NCBI GenBank assembly: GCA_000375685.1
Contig: AQVQ01000045.1
Location: 1 to 8,841, forward strand
DNA: 8,841 nucleotides
Source: a crenarchaeote SCGC AAA261-N23
Lineage (GTDB): Archaea > Thermoproteota > Thermoprotei > Gearchaeales > Gearchaeaceae
Reading direction: 5' to 3'
This document shows positions 5,293 to 8,841 of this stretch, one piece after another. How positions within the stretch are numbered: position 1 is the stretch's first letter; every line of letters starts with the position of its first letter. Under the pieces are notes generated by a model, which was given only the letters and a program-made list of their open reading frames with translations, was not told the DNA's origin and ran no database searches. A program made the position numbers and the translations under genes.

Positions 5293-6180
5293 ATGGCTAA
5301 CAAAGTTTTCTTTGCAGTACAACTTTGGGGATACGAGAGAAATATACTTGATATTTTTCAAGAAGTTGAAGAATTGGGATATGATGCGGCATATTACGGT
5401 GATGGGCCCTTCCCTTGGCTTTTGGATTGCTTTTCAGTTTTATCCTATGTAGCAGCAAGAACAAATAGAATTAGAATCGGTCCTGCTGTTACATATCTTG
5501 AAGGAAGTTATAGACATCCAATCGCTGTAATTAAGGCTTTATTAACTATTGCTTCGATAAGCAATAATAGGCTCGATGCAAGATTTGGTTTCATAAGAGA
5601 AGAGGCAAGAGCATATTGGTCAAGGTTTGGAGTAAATATAGCGAGACTGATGGATAGGATAGAAAGGTTTGAAGAAGGGCTGATTATAATGAAAGAACTG
5701 ATGGATAAAGGATCCTCCAATTTCAAAGGAAAATATTATGAAATTGATATAGAAGATTTCAAGCCTAAAGCAAAAATACCTATATGCATCTCAGCTATGA
5801 GTAGAAAAACGATAGAGATCGCAATGAAATATGCAAACATATGGGAATTATCATATTTGACTCCTGAAAAATTATTTGCAATTATAGACAAATACCAAAA
5901 AAGAATAAAGAACTTAGAAATCTCTGCAGAACTCGATGTTGTTATTGGGAAAAATAAGAGAGAATTTGAAAGAAAATTCAAGAGATATTTAAAAATAAGG
6001 AAAACAAAGGAGGAAGAATTGTTCGTTAAATCAGCAATAAAAGGGACTCCTAAAGAATGTGTTCAAAAAATTGAAGAGTATATTAAAGTAGGGGTTAGAA
6101 GATTTACGCTAGCTTTCAATGAATTGCCTGATTTGGAAGGAATTAAAATATTTAGTAAAGAAGTCATGTGTTCATTTTGA
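5293..6180 (+). CDS. Luciferase-like (LLM) flavin/F420-dependent oxidoreductase
   Basis: A 295-residue TIM-barrel protein of the LLM superfamily, whose members use FMN or coenzyme F420 for dehydrogenation, reduction or monooxygenation of small substrates; archaeal members are often F420-dependent. Family landmarks in order are the first strand and helix VFFAVQLWGYERNILDIFQEVEELGYD (5-31); TNRIRIGPAVTYLEGSYRHPIAVIKALLTI (57-86); the F.GKYYEI.DF.PK region (144-159) followed by PICISAMSRKTIEIAMKYANIWEL (163-186); and GTPKECVQKIEEYIKVGVRRFTLAF (251-275). The ATG at 5293 places strand 1 at the N-terminus as expected. At 295 residues it is slightly short for the family, and the usual glycine-rich stretch after RLD reads ARFGFIREE. 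The substrate cannot be assigned. No F420-biosynthesis gene is nearby and no clear strong promoter was seen (TTAAAATT at 5253-5260 is a weak candidate). Confidence 0.88.
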   Translation: MANKVFFAVQLWGYERNILDIFQEVEELGYDAAYYGDGPFPWLLDCFSVLSYVAARTNRIRIGPAVTYLEGSYRHPIAVIKALLTIASISNNRLDARFGFIREEARAYWSRFGVNIARLMDRIERFEEGLIIMKELMDKGSSNFKGKYYEIDIEDFKPKAKIPICISAMSRKTIEIAMKYANIWELSYLTPEKLFAIIDKYQKRIKNLEISAELDVVIGKNKREFERKFKRYLKIRKTKEEELFVKSAIKGTPKECVQKIEEYIKVGVRRFTLAFNELPDLEGIKIFSKEVMCSF

Positions 6181-6206
6181 GAGCAAATTTTCAAAATATT
6201 GTCAAC

Positions 6207-6228
6207 ACAATAGATCATTTTCTATTGT
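6207..6228 (+). terminator. Stem-loop downstream of the LLM gene
   Basis: ACAATAGA (6207-6214) and TCTATTGT (6221-6228) form a perfect 8-bp stem around TCATTT, 26 nt after the stop codon. The following sequence is only moderately T-rich, so the terminator role is tentative. Confidence 0.35.
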
Positions 6229-6350
6229 ATCTCATTTATCTGCTGGTTTGACTTTAAGTTACTACTCTAAAAGGAAAAAAGAACAAAATAAATTCTTGTT
6301 TCAAACAAAGATTTCGCCATAAAATGTTTGTTTAGATTAAACTTAAAGCC

Positions 6351-6356
6351 TTAAAG
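6351..6356 (+). promoter_or_regulatory. TATA-like element of the winged-helix gene
   Basis: TTAAAG lies 27-32 nt upstream of the ATG at 6383. A very similar element, CTTAAAGC, stands 9 nt further upstream. Either could direct a leaderless or short-leader transcript. Confidence 0.35.
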
Positions 6357-6382
6357 GTAATATTTAGTAAGTCAATTAAACA

Positions 6383-6781
6383 ATGAATAAATATAAGGAA
6401 GTTTTGAAAGAATTGGCAAAGCAGAGGAAGGTTTTTACTTTTGATGAAATTGCTAAGACATACGGAATTGATGAAAAAGAATTGAAAGAATTACTTGGAA
6501 AACTAGAAAAGGAAGGATATCTAATAGTAGGTGAATTGTTTGGAGAAGAAAACTCGAATGTATATTTACCTATTGATGTTAACGATGACGAACTGGATAA
6601 AATCAGGATAATAGAAATAAGAGGAGAGCTGCACCTAGTAGCTATTTGGAGAACAAAAGCAGGATATAAAGTTGAAAACATGTATCTAGGCAAACTAAGC
6701 AAAATAATTAGGGAAGGATTTAGCAAAGCTATTCAAATATTAAACGAGAAAAATAAAGTTGTTTTCGAAACATATAGGTGA
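6383..6781 (+). CDS. Small protein with N-terminal winged-helix domain, possible regulator
   Basis: A 132-residue soluble protein. Residues about 1-50 read as a winged helix-turn-helix: helix 1 KYKEVLKELAKQ, then FTFDEIAKTYGID with the turn before the recognition helix EKELKELLGKLEKEG, then a wing (YLIVGEL). The rest alternates strand-like stretches (KIRIIEIRGELHLVAIWRTKAGYKVENMYLG) with a helix (KLSKIIREGFSKAIQIL), resembling no effector domain I can name. In archaea such domains often belong to DNA-binding regulators, but N-terminal winged helices also occur in RNA-binding and structural proteins. It stands alone between the LLM gene and a convergent GTPase, about 200 bp after the former, so it is not obviously co-transcribed. 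Regulation of a neighbour is possible but unproven. Confidence 0.75.
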   Translation: MNKYKEVLKELAKQRKVFTFDEIAKTYGIDEKELKELLGKLEKEGYLIVGELFGEENSNVYLPIDVNDDELDKIRIIEIRGELHLVAIWRTKAGYKVENMYLGKLSKIIREGFSKAIQILNEKNKVVFETYR

Positions 6782-7104
6782 ATATTAGATCTTTTATGAA
6801 TAGCGTATTGGGATTGCGTGAATTTTTTAGTTTAATACTAAAGCATAAAATTGATAGAATAAGATTAAGAAAACAAAAAGGCTATCAGAATTGTATATTT
6901 GCAAACATTTACACTGTAAATTCTTCTCTATAATTTGAACCATGATCTCTTTTCCATTAATCTTTCTTGTTTTTTAACTATTCCCTTTGTTTAATAAATT
7001 CATTAATGCTTAAGGATTTGCTTTTTATGAATACGCAACTAATCTGAGTTTCTTAGAAATTGAAATTTTATGAAAATCAAAATTTAATATTTTATAAATT
7101 TACT
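6782..7104. other. 323-bp spacer between convergent genes
   Basis: No gene or recognised RNA is seen. It contains a short inverted repeat TTTAGT-TTAAT-ACTAAA (6826-6842), a TTTTATGAATA element repeated at about 6793 and 7024, and near its right end a hairpin next to the GTPase stop. All are in A+T-rich sequence where short repeats are common. Confidence 0.6.
7080..7101 (-). terminator. A+T-only stem-loop after the GTPase stop
   Basis: AAATTTA (7080-7086) and TAAATTT (7095-7101) form 7-bp arms around an 8-nt loop, 3 nt past the GTPase stop codon on the minus strand. The stem is weak at high temperature, so a DNA-level or purely fortuitous origin is possible. Confidence 0.25.
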
Positions 7105-8085
7105 TTAATAATCTTTTTGCTTAGAAAATATATTCAATACATAAGTTAGAAGTTCATTAATTCCATAACCTTTTTCTGCACTTATTTCAAAGTAATGCTC
7201 TTTTCTAAGTTCATTTATAATCAAGTTGTATAATTCACGGTTTACATCGTCTATCTTATTAATAACAGGTACAATCAATTTACCTAGTTCTTTGATTTCA
7301 TTGTACAAATCGATTTGTTCTTTAGAAGATAGCATGGATAAATTTGAAACATCGAAGAGAAAAATTATTATTCCGTTCAAATTCTTAATAGCATTTATGG
7401 CCTTGAGTTCTATTTTGTTCCTTTCCTTCATAGGTCTGTCTAAGATTCCAGGGGTGTCTATAACTTGTATTCTTTGAAATTCTTTGATTATATGACCAAC
7501 GTGAACATCCTTTGTCGTAAATGGATAAACAGCTACCTCAGGCTTTCCTGTAGAAATTTTTCTAACCAAAGTGCTTTTACCTGCGTTAGGCGGCCCTGCA
7601 ATTATTAAAGTTGGTGAATTTGGATCTATGGCATGCAACTTCTTCAATTGTTTAGAAATTTCAATTGCGAAGCTTATGCATTTCTTTCTTCTTCTTAGAA
7701 TTGATGAGATCCTTCCGACATATTCACTCAGATATTTGTTTAAATCCTTTTCTTCCTCTCTTAATATTAATCTTGAATAACTTTTAGATAGTTTGCTTGT
7801 CAAAAATACAGCCTTTTTGATAGAAGTTAAGCAAATTTTAAATTTACTTACATCGCCTATTAATATTTCAAGCAATTCTTTATAAAAGGGATGAAGTTCA
7901 TTTATTTTTGGAAAGGATTTTAAAAACGCATCATATCTTCTAACCTGTTCTTCAACAAATCTTATCCTTCTTAAACATCTTTCCTTAGGATTGCTAGCTG
8001 CTATCCTCGGCAAACCTTGCAGTATCTTTTTAATTGTTTCTTCAGCACTCAACGGAATCTTAATCTTTTCAAAAGGGCTTGACAT
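7105..8085 (-). CDS. Nog1-like GTP-binding protein
   Basis: A 326-residue protein of the Nog1 branch of the Obg-related TRAFAC GTPases. Residues 1-150 are the helical N-terminal domain typical of Nog1, with basic stretches. The G domain follows: G1 GPPNAGKST (164-172), G2 threonines in YPFTTK (187-192), G3 DTPG (210-213), G4 NKID (276-279) and G5 SAEKG (302-306), so nucleotide binding should be intact. Eukaryotic Nog1 acts in maturation of the large ribosomal subunit. Archaeal members of about this length, which end after the G domain and lack the eukaryotic C-terminal extension, are thought to act on ribosome assembly as well, but that is inference from family. The ATG at 8085 is supported by a TATA-like box 22-31 nt upstream. 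It diverges from the aspartic protease gene, with a palindrome in the shared spacer. Confidence 0.92.
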   Translation of the reverse strand: MSSPFEKIKIPLSAEETIKKILQGLPRIAASNPKERCLRRIRFVEEQVRRYDAFLKSFPKINELHPFYKELLEILIGDVSKFKICLTSIKKAVFLTSKLSKSYSRLILREEEKDLNKYLSEYVGRISSILRRRKKCISFAIEISKQLKKLHAIDPNSPTLIIAGPPNAGKSTLVRKISTGKPEVAVYPFTTKDVHVGHIIKEFQRIQVIDTPGILDRPMKERNKIELKAINAIKNLNGIIIFLFDVSNLSMLSSKEQIDLYNEIKELGKLIVPVINKIDDVNRELYNLIINELRKEHYFEISAEKGYGINELLTYVLNIFSKQKDY

Positions 8086-8106
8086 ATTGTTTAATCAGTC
8101 TAACGA

Positions 8107-8116
8107 TTCTTTATGA
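8107..8116 (-). promoter_or_regulatory. TATA-like box of the GTPase gene
   Basis: On the minus strand ATCATAAAGA is centred about 26 nt upstream of the ATG at 8085, consistent with leaderless transcription. A perfect palindrome abuts it on the upstream side (8119-8133). Confidence 0.45.
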
Positions 8117-8118
8117 TC

Positions 8119-8133
8119 AACTATACTATAGTT
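8119..8133. promoter_or_regulatory. 15-bp perfect palindrome AACTATA-C-TATAGTT in the divergent spacer
   Basis: The 7-bp arms are perfect around a single C. The palindrome lies just upstream of the GTPase TATA-like box, where archaeal activators or BRE-competing repressors bind. The protease promoter is about 105 bp away. The operator role is inferred. Confidence 0.4.
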
Positions 8134-8236
8134 AAACTACTTAAAAAAGAGATAAGTAGCATCTTATTATTGTTCTTTTCATTATTGATTAAGTTTATAG
8201 CGATCGAATAGGATTTGTACATTTAAGTTATGTAGG

Positions 8237-8245
8237 CTTATATAA
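8237..8245 (+). promoter_or_regulatory. TATA box of the aspartic protease gene
   Basis: CTTATATAA is centred 26 nt upstream of the GTG at 8267. It is one of the best TATA matches in the window and determines the choice of that start. Confidence 0.6.
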
Positions 8246-8266
8246 CGCTTGCTTAGAAATTATCAC

Positions 8267-8620
8267 GTGGGACTCGTATATATTGAGGGTATTGCGAAAA
8301 ATGAAGGTAAAGAAGAGAAGGTTAGGTTCTTAGTAGATTCAGGAGCTTTTTATACTGTTCTAAAAAAAGAAATTTGGCAAAAATTGGGCCTAAAGGAAAT
8401 ATCAAAATCTGATTTCATATTAGCTGATGGAACTACAATTGAAAGAGGAATTTCTGAGGCAGTTTTAGAAATTCCTCCATATGGTGAAAGACATACTCCT
8501 GTTGTTTTGGGCGAAAGCGAAGATGAAAATTTGCTTGGAACATTGACATTGGAAATTTTTGGCTTAATTTTGGATCCTTTTAAAAGAGAATTGAGGCCCG
8601 CAAGACTTTTGATGAAATAA
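8267..8620 (+). CDS. Small retropepsin-like clan AA aspartic protease
   Basis: A 117-residue single-domain aspartic protease homologue. The catalytic motif is FLVDSGAFYTVL (21-32, Asp24-Ser-Gly-Ala), the flap region contains ILADGTTIERGISEA (51-65), and the second hydrophobic-hydrophobic-Gly element is NLLGTLTLE (88-96) followed by LDPFKREL (102-109). The length fits a half-enzyme that, like retropepsins, would need to dimerise to supply two aspartates. The HTPVVLGE segment is typical of the archaeal/bacterial group of this clan. I chose the GTG at 8267 over a TTG at 8249: the TATA box is 26 nt upstream of the GTG and the family typically begins near MGL.Y. The substrate is unknown. It has no signal peptide, so it should be cytoplasmic. 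It is not linked to any retroelement. Confidence 0.88.
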   Translation: MGLVYIEGIAKNEGKEEKVRFLVDSGAFYTVLKKEIWQKLGLKEISKSDFILADGTTIERGISEAVLEIPPYGERHTPVVLGESEDENLLGTLTLEIFGLILDPFKRELRPARLLMK

Positions 8621-8736
8621 AATAATTTCATATAACAGAGAGCCTAGTCTTTTAGGGCGTGGATTTTAACTGCAATTAATAGTGAGACTATATCTTATTC
8701 AATATGTTTTAGATTTGGAAACAAATAAATGCTAGA

Positions 8737-8744
8737 TTTTTATG
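8737..8744 (+). promoter_or_regulatory. TATA-like box of VOC copy 2
   Basis: TTTTTATG is centred about 25 nt upstream of the ATG at 8766, in the same place as the box of copy 1. Similarity to copy 1 ends just upstream, near 8731. Confidence 0.45.
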
Positions 8745-8746
8745 TT

Positions 8747-8841
8747 CATTTTACAATTATACCATATGATTAATAAGATAGCATCTATTGCTGTTGTTGT
8801 TTCAAACGGTAAAAAGGCTGCTGAATGGTACAAAGAAAAAC
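8747..8841 (+). repeat. Right arm of the exact inverted repeat (VOC copy 2)
   Basis: All 95 bases match the reverse complement of 4420-4514, including every third codon position that can be compared. The match is still perfect at the last base of the window. Confidence 0.95.
8766..8841 (+). CDS. VOC-superfamily protein, copy 2 (C-terminal part beyond window edge)
   Basis: From the ATG at 8766 the frame gives MINKIASIAVVVSNGKKAAE and continues WYKEK to the edge, identical to residues 1-25 of the VOC protein at 4151-4495. Only the first strand and helix of the fold are visible, so whether this copy is full length, truncated or diverged downstream is unknown. Its leader and TATA-like element are also conserved, so it should be expressible on its own. 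It lies 145 bp after the aspartic protease stop, on the same strand, and is oriented opposite to copy 1. A contig-end assembly effect should be kept in mind. Confidence 0.85.
   Translation, partial: MINKIASIAVVVSNGKKAAEWYKEK

Noticed and set aside
6119..6322. Open frame overlapping the end of the LLM gene
   Set aside because: It starts inside the LLM coding sequence in another frame, includes the stem-loop at 6207-6228, and its translation shows no domain character.
7226..7780. Plus-strand open frames opposite the GTPase gene (7226-7477 and 7571-7780)
   Set aside because: The opposite strand carries all five G motifs in frame, so these are antisense shadows.
1068..8620. A multi-gene system (RNA repair, defence or toxin-antitoxin) built from rtcA, the GTPase and the aspartic protease
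   Set aside because: The genes are on different strands, widely spaced, each with its own promoter, and no known partner genes such as rtcB are present; co-function is unsupported.
1..8841. tRNA, box C/D RNA, CRISPR array or insertion sequence
   Set aside because: No GTTCRA arm with a cloverleaf, no paired RTGATGA/CTGA boxes in a spacer, no regularly spaced direct repeats in non-coding DNA, and no transposase-like protein were found by eye.

Overview
The window looks like a chromosomal stretch from a hyperthermophilic or thermoacidophilic crenarchaeon, probably of the order Sulfolobales. The evidence is the strongly A+T-rich sequence, the preference for ATA, AGA and AGG codons, the lack of Shine-Dalgarno sequences, and TATA-like boxes about 25-30 nt upstream of most start codons (the leaderless pattern). 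The gene content fits too: an RtcA of archaeal type, a zinc-ribbon membrane protein resembling the Sulfolobales DUF973 group, an archaeal Nog1-like GTPase and a small clan AA aspartic protease. The order-level assignment is inference from gene content.

Layout, left to right. A minus-strand gene, cut by the window edge (1-327), encodes a membrane-anchored coiled-coil protein built on exact 14-residue repeats. A gene-poor stretch of about 740 bp follows, with a cluster of TTCATTA/TAATGAA half-sites (360-519), a possible decayed small gene (625-761) and a striking two-tier palindrome (927-983). Next on the plus strand come rtcA (1068-2084), the zinc-ribbon membrane protein (2313-3071) and an EamA/DMT-type transporter (3223-4062). 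Two minus-strand genes follow: a VOC/glyoxalase-fold protein (4151-4495) and a PH-like small protein (4720-5067). Then a plus-strand luciferase-like oxidoreductase (5293-6180) and a winged-helix protein (6383-6781), a minus-strand Nog1-like GTPase (7105-8085), and a divergent plus-strand aspartic protease (8267-8620). At the right edge a second copy of the VOC gene begins (8766-8841, plus strand), identical to the first over every base that can be compared.

Nearly every gene has its own spacer and candidate promoter, so these appear to be single-gene transcription units and not one pathway operon. I see no coherent multi-gene defence, mobile or biosynthetic system. The most distinctive features are non-coding or structural: the inverted, sequence-identical VOC duplication bracketing five genes; palindrome clusters upstream of the coiled-coil gene, upstream of rtcA and between rtcA and the membrane protein; and palindromes at the transporter and GTPase promoters. 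No tRNA, rRNA, CRISPR array or insertion sequence was recognised.
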